Shown: positions 18,519 through 27,305 of the stretch, piece by piece
Numbering within the stretch: the first letter of the stretch is position 1
Layout of the letters: each line of letters begins with the position of its first letter
Made by a program: the position numbers and the translations under genes
The notes under the pieces: generated by a model
The model's database searches: none
Told to the model about the DNA's origin: nothing
Seen by the model: only the letters and a program-made list of their open reading frames with translations
NCBI RefSeq assembly: GCF_000577895.1
Contig: NZ_HG917868.1
Span: 1,364,001-1,428,000, forward strand
DNA length: 64,000 nt
Source: Clostridium bornimense
Lineage (GTDB): Bacteria > Bacillota > Clostridia > Clostridiales > Clostridiaceae
Direction: 5' to 3'

Positions 18519-18644
18519 TTAATGACAATTCTTACAAGCATCTAGTTTATTATTACCGCTAAATACTGCACCACCAATAAAAAAAGAAATAACAGCAATA
18601 AATATTTTTGATTTACAGATGCTTCTAAACTTTTCCAATATCAT
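18519..18644 (-). CDS. 41-aa membrane peptide with C-terminal CxxCH
   Basis: Translates to a basic N-terminus (MILEKFRSICKSK), one membrane helix (IFIAVISFFIGGAVF), then SGNNKLDACKNCH. The C-terminal CKNCH is a CxxCH motif, the form used for covalent haem attachment or metal binding, here exposed on the outer face if the basic end stays inside. AAGGA precedes the ATG and a clear terminator follows, which argues it is a real gene. The same DACKNCH end occurs at 17753-17775. I know of no named family. Confidence 0.55.
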   Translation of the reverse strand: MILEKFRSICKSKIFIAVISFFIGGAVFSGNNKLDACKNCH

Positions 18645-18845
18645 CACTTCCTTATGTAAATGTTATCATTTTACATAATATATGCAAATTATACTAATAT
18701 ATATAAAATATTAATCATAATTTAACCTATTTTGCAGATATATTGGAAAAGCATAGACATGGATATTATCTCTTCTAACTTATTATGCATTACTTCTATC
18801 TTGTAAACTACAGATAATTATATGTCCATAAGTACATATAATAAA

Positions 18846-19271
18846 CTATTTTATTACTCCAAATTGTTTAACTTTTTCTAATAAAGTTGGTTGAATCAAA
18901 GGATATGTTAAATTTGATGGTATGGAATCAAAAAGTTTAATCTTTTCAATTTCATAATCTGGAAGATTCCCAAAACAATATACATCTGCATAATATAATT
19001 GACCATATGATTTGTCATTCTCTCTATCAACAGAATATATACATATAGGATATAAATCGAATTTTTTAGCTCCTGTTTCTTCATATAATTCTCTTTTAGC
19101 TGCTGTATCAATATTTTCATTTGTTTCTTTATGTCCTCCGGGAATTTCCCATGTATTACGTTTCTTATGCTTGACATAGATCCACTTTTTATTGTACCTA
19201 CATGCAATTACCGCAAAATCTAGCTTATTATCATCTATTGTATTTAATTCGTAAAAACTTAATTTTAACAA
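18846..19271 (-). CDS. NUDIX hydrolase
   Basis: 141 aa with a TTG start behind AGAGGTG. The complete Nudix box GGHKETNENIDTAAKRELYE followed by ETG (pattern Gx5Ex7REUxEExGU) is at about residues 43-66. Family members hydrolyse nucleoside diphosphates linked to another moiety; the short length and MutT-like context do not define the substrate. Monocistronic as far as can be seen. Confidence 0.88.
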   Translation of the reverse strand: MLKLSFYELNTIDDNKLDFAVIACRYNKKWIYVKHKKRNTWEIPGGHKETNENIDTAAKRELYEETGAKKFDLYPICIYSVDRENDKSYGQLYYADVYCFGNLPDYEIEKIKLFDSIPSNLTYPLIQPTLLEKVKQFGVIK

Positions 19272-19568
19272 TACATTACACCTCTTTGATTATCATCTCA
19301 CTTAAATATGCATATATGTAAAACATATACACATAATATTATATAAGCAATATCTCATTACTTCAAATTTATTATTATATATATCCTCTGTTTATATAAA
19401 GGAATAATTAATGACTTTCGGTTCTTATATATAAATTTTCTTATTGCATTTTTAAAACATAAAAAATAGCACATGTAAATTAGATTATCTCTAATAAACA
19501 TGTGCTTATTCCATTCTCGTTATCTTTTCTTATTATCTACTTTATTCATGTGTATTAAGAGAGCTAAT
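19272..19568. other. intergenic with a dispersed hairpin repeat
   Basis: Nothing coding is seen. The only structure is the repeat hairpin at 19468-19506. Confidence 0.6.
19468..19506. repeat. dispersed hairpin repeat, copy 1
   Basis: AGCACATGT and ACATGTGCT form the outer stem, with ATTAGA/TCTAAT as the inner stem. A second copy at 27059-27098 has the same loop but the stem reads AGCACACGT/ACGTGTGCT, so a change in one arm is matched in the other. It could serve as a terminator downstream of the NUDIX or GNAT gene. Confidence 0.75.
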
Positions 19569-20033
19569 CTATAATTCATATTTCATATACACATAATCAG
19601 ATTTACTATCCTTAAATCCCATCTTCTTATAAAGTTCATATCCTTCATCTGTTGATTCTAGTTCAACATAATCTAAATTCTTCTCTTTAGAAAATTCTAA
19701 TAACATACTGATAAGTTTAGAAGCTATCCCTTGTTTTCTATATTCCTTTTTTGTATATACATTAAGTACTTCTCCTACCCTTCCGTTAATAAAATGAGGA
19801 TTAGAGGGCTTAGTAATAATATTCAACATAACAATTGAAACTATACGTTCATTATCTTTAGCAACAAAAACAAATATGCTTTTACCGATATTTTCTGTAA
19901 AGTAACCTGGTAATTTCTCTTTCATTGCTTTTATATATTCTGTTTTTATAGCACCTTGATCACTAGCGATATATTCTAATCTCATTTCGATAATTTGTTC
20001 TAAATCATCTATTGAAGCTTCTATATAATTCAT
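19569..20033 (-). CDS. GNAT-family N-acetyltransferase
   Basis: 154 aa starting at the ATG 8 nt after AGAGGTGG. The acetyl-CoA-binding motif is KEYRKQGIASKLISMLLEF (R/QxxGxA type), followed by the conserved late strand YELYKKMGFKD. The acceptor substrate cannot be predicted. It lies just downstream of the aldo/keto reductase and may be read from the same MerR-controlled transcript. Confidence 0.85.
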   Translation of the reverse strand: MNYIEASIDDLEQIIEMRLEYIASDQGAIKTEYIKAMKEKLPGYFTENIGKSIFVFVAKDNERIVSIVMLNIITKPSNPHFINGRVGEVLNVYTKKEYRKQGIASKLISMLLEFSKEKNLDYVELESTDEGYELYKKMGFKDSKSDYVYMKYEL

Positions 20034-20066
20034 ATTATCCACCTCTACCAATTTCTCTTTTCATTT

Positions 20067-20933
20067 TTAAAATTGTGATGTTTTTTTACGTTCCTCAACC
20101 ATATTTACAAACCATTCTACCATTGCCGGATCTTGATGTGAGAAGAAGGCACTTTCTTTTTTATCTAAGTCAGCAATTAAATTCATGTCTTCTTGTGATA
20201 ATGTAAAATCAAATACATTAAAATTTTCTTTCATACGTTCTATATGGGTAGTCTTTGGAATGACTACTACACCTCTTTGGATATGCCATCTTAAGATGAC
20301 TTGTGCTACTGATTTTCCATACTTTTCACCAATCTTTGCGAGAACAGGGTTATTAAATATATCTCCTCTTCCTTCACCAAATGGTGCCCATGCTTCTATC
20401 TGAATATTATATTTATCCATCCACTGCTTAGCCTCTTCTTGTTGATGCAGAGGGTGTACTTCTACTTGATTTACCATTGGTTTGATTTTAGAAAATGAGG
20501 CTATATCAATCATTCTGTCTGGATAGAAATTAGAAATACCTATAGCCTTTACTTTTCCTGCCTCATATAGCTCTTCTAATGCACGATAGGCTCCATATAT
20601 ATCTGCAAATGGTTGATGGAGTAAAAGTAAATCTAGATAGTTTGTTTGAAGTTTTTCCATTGATTCCTTTACGGAAGCCAATGTTTCTTCATAACTGTAA
20701 TGCTCAATCCAAACCTTAGTTGTTAAAAAAATATCTTCTCTTGGTATTCCTGATTTTACAATGGCATTTCCAACTTGCTCTTCATTAAAGTAGCTTTGTG
20801 CCGTATCTATGGAACGATAACCAACTTTTAATGCATCCATCACACATTGCTGACATTCCTCCTTGGATACCTGATATACACCATATCCTAAAATAGGCAT
20901 CTTTAAACCATTATTTAATGTTATATATTCCAT
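20067..20933 (-). CDS. aldo/keto reductase
   Basis: 288 aa, NADPH-dependent TIM-barrel oxidoreductase. ATG chosen behind GGAGGA at 8 nt. Signature regions: GYRSIDTAQSYFNEEQVGNAI with the catalytic Asp/Tyr, the Lys in TTKVWIEHY, the HxP-type LLLLHQP, and the C-terminal NADP-binding IPKTTHIERMKEN. It is divergent from a MerR-family gene and sits behind a promoter with a 19-bp spacer holding a palindrome, so activation by that MerR protein is expected. Confidence 0.92.
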   Translation of the reverse strand: MEYITLNNGLKMPILGYGVYQVSKEECQQCVMDALKVGYRSIDTAQSYFNEEQVGNAIVKSGIPREDIFLTTKVWIEHYSYEETLASVKESMEKLQTNYLDLLLLHQPFADIYGAYRALEELYEAGKVKAIGISNFYPDRMIDIASFSKIKPMVNQVEVHPLHQQEEAKQWMDKYNIQIEAWAPFGEGRGDIFNNPVLAKIGEKYGKSVAQVILRWHIQRGVVVIPKTTHIERMKENFNVFDFTLSQEDMNLIADLDKKESAFFSHQDPAMVEWFVNMVEERKKTSQF

Positions 20934-20988
20934 TTTATATTCCTCCATCTCTATATTGATTCTATTTACAAATTTATGCTATAATTTG

Positions 20989-21019
20989 ATTGTAACAATC
21001 GGTAGTAACTACCGGTCAA
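20989..21019 (-). promoter_or_regulatory. MerR-type promoter of the aldo/keto reductase
   Basis: On the minus strand TTGACC (21014-21019) and TACAAT (20989-20994) are separated by 19 bp rather than 17. The spacer contains the palindrome CGGTAGTAACTACCG. Over-long spacers with a central operator are the hallmark of MerR-activated promoters. Confidence 0.85.
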
Positions 21020-21042
21020 GAATTTTTTTAGGAGGTTTTCCT

Positions 21043-21441
21043 ATGTATTCTATGAAGCAAGCTTGTGAGGCGACAAATCTTACCTATGAAACATTAAAAT
21101 ACTATTGTAATGAAGGTCTTGTGCCAAACGTAAAACGTGATAAAAATAATCATCGTATTTTTGATGATAGTGATATTGCTTGGATTAAAAGTTTAAGCTG
21201 CCTTAAAAAATGCAATATGAGCATCAGGGAAATGAAAGAATATCTTGCTCTTTGCCTTCAAGGACAATCTACAATTCCAGAACGTAAAATTATACTAGAA
21301 ATGAAACGTAAGCAACTTCTTACGGCAATGGATGAGCTACAAAAAAGTATAGATTATATTGACTGGAAACAGGGATTCTATGATGATGTTCTTTCTGGGA
21401 AAATAAAATATTATAGTAATTTGATAAAGGTAGATGAATAA
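21043..21441 (+). CDS. MerR-family transcriptional regulator
   Basis: 132 aa, start at the ATG after TAGGAGG. The N-terminal winged helix begins MYSMKQACEATNLTYETLKYYCNEGLV and contains the conserved Arg/Asn turn NNHRIFDDSDI; a coiled-coil dimerisation helix follows (residues 75-115). There are no metal-binding cysteine loops like those of MerR or CueR, so it more likely senses an aldehyde or other small molecule. Divergent from the aldo/keto reductase it should control. Confidence 0.9.
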   Translation: MYSMKQACEATNLTYETLKYYCNEGLVPNVKRDKNNHRIFDDSDIAWIKSLSCLKKCNMSIREMKEYLALCLQGQSTIPERKIILEMKRKQLLTAMDELQKSIDYIDWKQGFYDDVLSGKIKYYSNLIKVDE

Positions 21442-21463
21442 TGAATTGGAGTTTACTTATTTT

Positions 21464-21640
21464 TTAAACTATAAGTTTATCTAGAATTGGAAGTTGCTCT
21501 ATTTCTAGCTTTTTCCCTTTAACTGATTTCATTGTTCTGACTGTAATCTTTGCATCTTCTCTAACTTTACCTATAAGTAAAGGATAATTCTTATCATGGA
21601 TTTCATAATTTTCTTCAACTTGTTTACCATTGAAATTTGC
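21464..21640 (-). pseudogene. C-terminal remnant of a DUF1848 protein
   Basis: The minus strand reads HHCLYCYANFNGKQVEENYE, then IHDKNYPLLIGKV and about 25 more residues before a stop. The CxYCYAN motif followed by HD.xSPLLIG is the C-terminal signature of DUF1848 proteins as I know the family. An in-frame stop sits immediately upstream and the rest of the roughly 300-residue protein is missing. Confidence 0.6.
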
Positions 21641-21771
21641 ATAACAATATAAACAATGATGTTATCTGCTATTCTTAATTCGCTTATTAACAGCAATATA
21701 AGCGTTAAACCTTGGAATAATGTATTATTTTATAGAGTTACTAGCCTATTTCTGTATAATGAGGCAGTTCT

Positions 21772-21813
21772 CAAAAAAATAATGCCTCTGAGATATGAAA
21801 ATAAACAGAGGCA
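21772..21813 (-). terminator. terminator of the acyltransferase gene
   Basis: TGCCTCTG (21783-21790) pairs with CAGAGGCA (21806-21813); on the minus strand this is followed by a run of T. It is about 140 nt beyond the acyltransferase stop. Confidence 0.7.
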
Positions 21814-21951
21814 AAATATTTATAATTTGCGATATCAGATTCATTTTCTAATATGTTGTCATATTATGATCTTCAAATGTAGTAGAATTTCATATATAAT
21901 TTCTTCTAACTTTAGAATCTATTTTGGATAAATTAACAACCGTCAATAGTA

Positions 21952-23070
21952 TTAGTTCTTTATTTCTATCTTTCTTGTGCCTCTACTACCAGTTAAAATA
22001 TTATGAATAAACGGAATATACTTTATTAAAACTTTACTTACTATTATAGCTAAGATAATTGTTATTGTTGGATATACAAAATATGATATTAAACTGAAAG
22101 GAATACTAGTACTAATATTATTTATGCTGTATTGAATAACAAAGTCTAATAGTGGTTCATGGAAACAGAATATAAAGAAGGTATGTGGTGTTAAACTTAG
22201 TATTTTATTAGTAAACTTCTCATTCTTCATAAGATGATCTAGTCCGAACCAAACTGAGAAAATACCAATAAGTACACTTAATTTGTAAAGAACTAATATT
22301 ATTGTAGTATCAGCATCAAGGTTAAAAGTAGCACACATAAATGTTTTTATGATTAGTATAGCAATCCATATTACTGTAGTGGTTATAATTGTGTTTTTTT
22401 GTTTATCTTTTAAAATTATATCTTTTTTATTCGTAATAGCAAGATATGCTCCTATTGAGTAAAAGAATATAGCTTCTGTAACAATGGTTACTCCACCTAT
22501 ACCTGGAATACTTTTATCTATAAACCACATAACAAATAATCCAAGTAAATATATTATTCTAGTTGGTTTAAACTTTATTATTAAATAAATTATTGGTGAA
22601 ATAATAACATATAGCATTAACTGTAACATAAACCAAAATTGAAAATTTGGAGGATTCAAAAATACTTGTAGCAATCCACCAGCTTCCAAATTTAATTTCA
22701 TATTATCTACAGGCATTATATCTACTCCCCAAAATATAAGACAAATTCCCATACTTATAAGAGACCATAAAATATATGGTATTGCAAGAGATACAAATCT
22801 ACTTTTTATTTTTGAGAAATATCCGTATGTGGTAAACTTAAATGATAAAAAGAACAAATATCCAGAAATCATAAAGAAAATTGGTACGGCGACTCTGTTT
22901 AAGCCATTACATAGAAAATATTCTACGAAAGTCGCAAGGTTTAATCCTTCAGTAATAATTGTTGTTGAAACTAAAAAGTTATCTTGAAAATTGTAGCAAT
23001 GTAGAAATACAACCATAATGATAGCGATAAAGGAGATGACTTTAATTTTTGAACTTAAATACTTATTCAT
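21952..23070 (-). CDS. acyltransferase-3 family membrane protein
   Basis: 372 aa with about ten membrane helices, typical of OafA/WecH-like O-acyltransferases that modify cell-surface sugars or peptidoglycan. Near the N-terminus VVFLHCYNF carries the conserved His, and RVAVPIFFMISGYLFFLSF is the usual second block; the FHEPLLDF block near residue 315 is also typical. AGGAGG precedes the ATG. Monocistronic; the acceptor is unknown. Confidence 0.85.
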   Translation of the reverse strand: MNKYLSSKIKVISFIAIIMVVFLHCYNFQDNFLVSTTIITEGLNLATFVEYFLCNGLNRVAVPIFFMISGYLFFLSFKFTTYGYFSKIKSRFVSLAIPYILWSLISMGICLIFWGVDIMPVDNMKLNLEAGGLLQVFLNPPNFQFWFMLQLMLYVIISPIIYLIIKFKPTRIIYLLGLFVMWFIDKSIPGIGGVTIVTEAIFFYSIGAYLAITNKKDIILKDKQKNTIITTTVIWIAILIIKTFMCATFNLDADTTIILVLYKLSVLIGIFSVWFGLDHLMKNEKFTNKILSLTPHTFFIFCFHEPLLDFVIQYSINNISTSIPFSLISYFVYPTITIILAIIVSKVLIKYIPFIHNILTGSRGTRKIEIKN

Positions 23071-23229
23071 AATTTCCCTCCTAATAATTTACTATTATTT
23101 CATATTCATATAGTAAATTACATTTTTATTTTTTACAATGCTTTAAATACATTTTTGTAAATGATTACAAATAGTTTTGGAACATTTTACTTTGTTAAAA
23201 ATATTAAAGTAGAGTCTTAGCAAAGACAA

Positions 23230-23258
23230 TTCCTTATATCTATTAAAGATATAAGGAA
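23230..23258. repeat. 12-bp perfect inverted repeat
   Basis: TTCCTTATATCT and AGATATAAGGAA flank ATTAA between the TetR stop and the acyltransferase start. There is no T tract on either side, so it is a weak terminator at best; an operator is equally possible. Confidence 0.5.
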
Positions 23259-23317
23259 ATCCTAAATAGATAATATATAAAGAGAATTTATGATATTATT
23301 ATTCTTAAGACTGTATC

Positions 23318-23896
23318 TTACTTATTAATAGAATTATTCTTTAAACTAGTTACTGGTCCCAATAAATTTACTTTTTTTATTATTCTTGCTAACTTAACAG
23401 TATCAATATCTCGCTTATTTTCTATCCACTTTGTAATAATTCCAACTTGAGCACTTGAAATATACTCTAAAATATATTTATCTTCATTAGATAAGTTATT
23501 ATTGTTTATTCCAAGTATCATTAATATCTTAGATTTTGCAGCTTCTTTAAGTCTTCTAATTAATATATAATTTGGCTTGTCTACAAAAAATAGTGTCATA
23601 ATTTCTTCATATTTTTTAAAATGATCTGTTATCTCTACTGCTCTCTTTTCAATATCACCAGATAAAATTCCTTCTATTACTCCAAATACATCTTCGATGA
23701 CTTCCTTAAAGAATCTTCCTTCGATTTGTTCAAGTAAATCATATATATCCTTATAATAATAATAGAAAGTACCTCTATATACTTTTGCTTCCTTTGTTAA
23801 TTGAGATATAGTTATCTTTTCAATTCTGTTTTCTTTATATAATTTTATAAATGCCTTTTTTATTCTTTCTTTAGTTTCCTCTGAATTTTTATTCAT
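23318..23896 (-). CDS. TetR/AcrR-family transcriptional regulator
   Basis: 192 aa; the N-terminal helix-turn-helix (residues 8-55, with ITISQLTKEAKVYRGTFYYYYKDIYDLLEQI) matches the TetR family, especially the clostridial branch with FYYYYKDIYDLL. AAGAGGT precedes the ATG. It is divergent from the ABC exporter operon, the common layout in which the regulator represses a drug exporter. Confidence 0.9.
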   Translation of the reverse strand: MNKNSEETKERIKKAFIKLYKENRIEKITISQLTKEAKVYRGTFYYYYKDIYDLLEQIEGRFFKEVIEDVFGVIEGILSGDIEKRAVEITDHFKKYEEIMTLFFVDKPNYILIRRLKEAAKSKILMILGINNNNLSNEDKYILEYISSAQVGIITKWIENKRDIDTVKLARIIKKVNLLGPVTSLKNNSINK

Positions 23897-23971
23897 CTCT
23901 ATACCTCTTTTTCCAACAAATTTGATGAAATTGACTATTTTATTCTAAATTAATATATCTATAATTAATAA

Positions 23972-23987
23972 TATAATACTAGCTAGT
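23972..23987 (+). promoter_or_regulatory. ABC operon -10 with overlapping palindrome
   Basis: TATAAT at 23972-23977 is directly followed by the palindrome ACTAGCTAGT (23978-23987) in the divergent TetR/ABC intergenic region. A repressor bound there would block the transcription start. Confidence 0.55.
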
Positions 23988-24023
23988 TATATTCAAACTA
24001 CTATTATGAAAGGAACTTTATTT

Positions 24024-24782
24024 ATGAAAAATGAATTCTATATATCTATTAAAGATATAAATAAATCCTATGAAAAAAAGCAAATTTTATTTGATATATC
24101 ATTAAACATTCCAAAGGGAACTATATATGGGCTTTTAGGCCCTTCTGGATGTGGTAAAACGACTTTAGTAAAAACTATAGCTGGGATATCTAATGCAGAC
24201 TTTGGTGATATACGTATATTAGGCGAAAAGGTTCCTAATATAAAAGTTTTATCTTATATAGGATATATGGCTCAATCAGCAGCTCTTTATCCAACAATTT
24301 CTGCTTATGAAAATCTAAAATTCTTTGGAAGACTTTATAATATAAAAAAGAATGATTTAGAGAAAAGAATATCTTATGTTGCTAATATAGTTAATTTATT
24401 TGATCATTTAAGTAAAAAAGTAGATTCTTTTTCTGGTGGTATGAAGCAAAGACTTTCTCTAGCTATTGCTTTATTACCTAATCCAAAGATTCTAATATTA
24501 GATGAACCTACCGTTGGTATAGATCCTGTTTTAAGAAAAAGTATTTGGAAGGAATTAAAATTACTTTCTCAATCAGGTGTTACAATATTAATTACTACTC
24601 ACATTATGGATGAAGCAATAAAGTGTGATTATCTAGCAATGATGAGAGCAGGACATATTATAGCAACAGGTACCCCTAAAGAAATTCAGGAGCAATCTGG
24701 AACAACTAATATAGAAGATGCTTTCATTTACTATGGGGAAAATAATAAGACTGTTAAGGGTGGTGATGATAATGAGAATTAG
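24024..24782 (+). CDS. ABC transporter ATP-binding protein
   Basis: 252 aa, start at the ATG 9 nt after AAAGGA. Walker A GPSGCGKTT near residues 40-48, the Q loop in GYMAQSAALYP, the signature SFSGGMKQRLS, Walker B ILILDEPTVGID and the switch His in TTHIMDEA are all intact. It overlaps the permease gene by 11 nt, so the two form a translationally coupled ABC-2-type exporter. The cargo is probably a drug or antimicrobial, judged from the divergent TetR. Confidence 0.93.
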   Translation: MKNEFYISIKDINKSYEKKQILFDISLNIPKGTIYGLLGPSGCGKTTLVKTIAGISNADFGDIRILGEKVPNIKVLSYIGYMAQSAALYPTISAYENLKFFGRLYNIKKNDLEKRISYVANIVNLFDHLSKKVDSFSGGMKQRLSLAIALLPNPKILILDEPTVGIDPVLRKSIWKELKLLSQSGVTILITTHIMDEAIKCDYLAMMRAGHIIATGTPKEIQEQSGTTNIEDAFIYYGENNKTVKGGDDNEN

Positions 24783-25827
24783 AGCATTAACTTCTAGAAT
24801 TATAAAACAAATTCTTAATGACAAGAGAACTATCGCCCTTGTTCTTTTAGCACCTCTTCTAATGCTTACTTTAGTATATTATATACTTGATTATGATGGT
24901 ATTACATATAATATCGGAATAATAAATGCACCAAATGAATTTATTAAGGATCTAGAGGATAATGATAATTATAATGTAGAGGTTATTAACATAGGTAAAG
25001 ATGAAGCTGAAGATCTTATTAAAGAAGATAAAGTTATTGCTGCAATAGAATTTAGTGATGATTCATCTACAATAAATATTGATATTAATGGTAGTAATGC
25101 TTCTGATGCAAAAAAGGTATTGTCTATAATTAAAGGTGGTGGATTATCAAACTTAGAATCAATGGTAAAAGAGAAAAATATAGCATTTATGCAACCAGAA
25201 TATAAGACAAACTATATATATGGTAATGAGGACTCATCTGAATTTGATAACTTTGGTGCACCACTTATAGGTGTAATTGTGTTCTTCTTCGTTTTTCTTA
25301 TAGCAGGAATTAATTTTTTAACTGAACGAACATCAGGTACTCTTGAAAAATTGTTGTCAACACCAATTCGTCGTAATGAAATAATTATCGGATATGTATT
25401 AGGCTTTAGTATTTTAGCTATTCTACAAACATCATTAATTACATTCTTCGTTGTATATATATTAAAGTTAACTGTGGTAGGTAGCATATGGTATGTATTC
25501 TTAATTTGCTTATTAACTGCAATATCAGCGTTAACATTAGGAATTCTTTTATCTACTTTAGCTAATAGTGAATTTCAAATGGTCCAATTTATACCGATAA
25601 TTATACTTCCTCAAATATTCTTATGTGGATTATTTACATTATCTGAGGGTTGGAACATGGTTGGACACGCGGTGCCTTTATACTATACAACAAATGCATT
25701 AACAGAGGTAATGATTAAAGGAAATGGCTTCTCTTCAATATGGCTAGATTGTCTAGTATTAATATTATTCTCAACAGTTTTTATGATATTAAATGCTCAA
25801 TTATTACGTAAGCAAAGAAGTATATAA
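24772..25827 (+). CDS. ABC-2-type transporter permease
   Basis: 351 aa beginning MRIRALTSRIIKQILNDKRT. One N-terminal membrane helix is followed by a large outside domain (residues 50-165) and five to six C-terminal helices, the ABC-2 membrane domain order; LTERTSGTLEKLLSTPI is the family's coupling motif. The outside domain places it with YhgE/DrrB-like drug exporters. It is translationally coupled to the upstream ATPase. Confidence 0.9.
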   Translation: MRIRALTSRIIKQILNDKRTIALVLLAPLLMLTLVYYILDYDGITYNIGIINAPNEFIKDLEDNDNYNVEVINIGKDEAEDLIKEDKVIAAIEFSDDSSTINIDINGSNASDAKKVLSIIKGGGLSNLESMVKEKNIAFMQPEYKTNYIYGNEDSSEFDNFGAPLIGVIVFFFVFLIAGINFLTERTSGTLEKLLSTPIRRNEIIIGYVLGFSILAILQTSLITFFVVYILKLTVVGSIWYVFLICLLTAISALTLGILLSTLANSEFQMVQFIPIIILPQIFLCGLFTLSEGWNMVGHAVPLYYTTNALTEVMIKGNGFSSIWLDCLVLILFSTVFMILNAQLLRKQRSI

Positions 25828-25833
25828 AAGTAT

Positions 25834-25889
25834 ATCCTTTAGAATTAATAGTAAAGATAAAATTTCTTTATTATTAATTCTAAAGGATC
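25834..25889. terminator. bidirectional terminator
   Basis: ATCCTTTAGAATTAATAGTAAAG-type arm pairs with CTTTATTATTAATTCTAAAGGAT over more than 20 bp, between the convergent permease and leucine-rich-repeat genes. Confidence 0.85.
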
Positions 25890-25890
25890 A

Positions 25891-26457
25891 TTAATTTTCA
25901 AAGCATATTTCTACGTCTCCATAAGGCATTTTTTTCTTAAAATATTCATGAATTGCACTATCTTCTTCAATATAAATCTTTGTATCATAAAGACCTTCTT
26001 CAGTATCCATTATTAACTCCCCTATCTCTTCTATACTAGAGGGAAAATGTATTTCTTTAATATATGAATCTTGAAATGCATTTGAACCAATCTCTTTAAC
26101 GCCTTCCTCTATATAAATATATTTTGCATTAGTAAAAGCAAAGGCATGGTCATCAATTCTTTCCACTGTTCCTGGTATCGTAACTTTTTTTAGATTAATC
26201 CCATGATTATAATCCCCAGATAATGCATTACTATAAATTTCTGTTACATTTGAAGGTATGATGATTTCTTCGTTTTTTCCAACATAAGCGTAAAGTACTC
26301 CATTTTCAATACAGAATCCATTTTTATCTTTTATAACCATGGAGCTTTCTTCAGAATCTTTATAATAATTTATACCGTAAAATACTGAAGGTATTAGAAT
26401 TAACACTAATACGGCTATTAATATTATATAGCGCTTTTTATTAATATATTTTTTCAT
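25891..26457 (-). CDS. membrane-anchored leucine-rich-repeat protein (BspA/LRR_5 type)
   Basis: 188 aa with an N-terminal membrane anchor (YIILIAVLVLILIPSVFYGINY). From about residue 60 it contains three to four BspA-like repeats (EIIIPSNVTEIYSNALSG, KVTIPGTVERIDDHAFAF, YIYIEEGVKEIGSNAFQ, EIHFPSSIEEIGE). Such repeats mediate protein binding at the cell surface. GAAAGGA precedes the ATG. It is short for the family, so it may be a small surface protein rather than an adhesin. Confidence 0.85.
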   Translation of the reverse strand: MKKYINKKRYIILIAVLVLILIPSVFYGINYYKDSEESSMVIKDKNGFCIENGVLYAYVGKNEEIIIPSNVTEIYSNALSGDYNHGINLKKVTIPGTVERIDDHAFAFTNAKYIYIEEGVKEIGSNAFQDSYIKEIHFPSSIEEIGELIMDTEEGLYDTKIYIEEDSAIHEYFKKKMPYGDVEICFEN

Positions 26458-26656
26458 AAATTATCCTTTCAAGGTAGATTTAATATCACTTCATAGTAAG
26501 GTATTCTATTCCTATTTAGTTTTGTTTTCTTATAGACACCTATAAAACTAGCACATGTCCATCTAACTGATACATAATAAGCTCCTAATTAATATAAATA
26601 AATTATGTATTTTAAATCTACGATTCATAAAAATAACTAGATGTTTATCATAAAAA

Positions 26657-26963
26657 TTAAGCTTTCGATATCAATTTTCTAAAATTATATTTTGACCTTT
26701 TCTTGATTGTGTCTATATTTTTATTATATATTATTGCTTTATATTCATAAATAGCATCATTAAATATAATAGTATATTTCTTATCTATATTATATCTCTA
26801 CTCTATTAAGTTTTGTTCTACTTTCATCTTCTATATATAAATTGTTCTTATCTGGAACGACATAAAGCTTTTAATTTTCTTTCTTGAATGTTTTACTTTC
26901 AACTATATTGAGCTTTATTATTTTAACATTAGAATCTCTATTTAAACGCAAAAAAGATAACTC
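26657..26963 (-). pseudogene. decayed protein gene, family unknown
   Basis: The minus strand shows coding-like stretches broken by stops and a frameshift: LRLNRDSNVKIIKLNIVESK, then KLYVVPDKNNLYIEDESRTK, then KKYTIIFNDAIYEYKAIIYN in another frame. The runs are longer and more protein-like than chance in this AT-rich background. I recognise no family. Confidence 0.4.
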
Positions 26964-27058
26964 TCATCATATCAATAGAATTTAATATATTATCTTATAT
27001 ACCGAGAACTGTCCTTAGATAAGAATTTTCTTATCTATACCTTTTAAAATATAAAAAA

Positions 27059-27098
27059 TAGCACACGTCAATTAGATTATCTCTAATAAACGTGTGCT
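27059..27098. repeat. dispersed hairpin repeat, copy 2
   Basis: AGCACACGT and ACGTGTGCT outer stem, with ATTAGA/TCTAAT inner stem and the same loop as copy 1 at 19468-19506. The T-to-C and A-to-G differences in the two arms compensate each other. A truncated relative (TAGCACATGTCCATCTA) lies near 26551. Confidence 0.75.
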
Positions 27099-27296
27099 AT
27101 ATCTTAACGAACTAACTTAATGCTAGTCCAATATAGTCAAATATATAAATGCTCTAAAGCCTTTAAATGTTTCCTCAAAAAAAAGTCCCCCACACCATTC
27201 TCAATTCACTATCCAAGTAAAAATCACGCCTTAGCCCCAATTCCAAAAAAAGTATAAAAAAATAATCCCCACGCAAAAATCGCCCTTTTTCCCGAC

Positions 27297-27305
27297 TTAT
27301 CCACA
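27297..27305 (+). promoter_or_regulatory. consensus DnaA box
   Basis: TTATCCACA, an exact match to the DnaA box consensus, in the compositionally unusual stretch 27180-27790. Only one perfect copy was seen, so an origin is not established. Confidence 0.4.

Noticed and set aside
18519-18644. A c-type cytochrome based on CKNCH
   Set aside because: There is no cytochrome domain, the motif is at the extreme C-terminus, and clostridia generally lack haem-c maturation; metal binding or disulfide chemistry is as likely.
21656-21931. Plus-strand 91-codon frame
   Set aside because: No RBS, odd composition, and it overlaps the DUF1848 remnant border and a terminator on the other strand.
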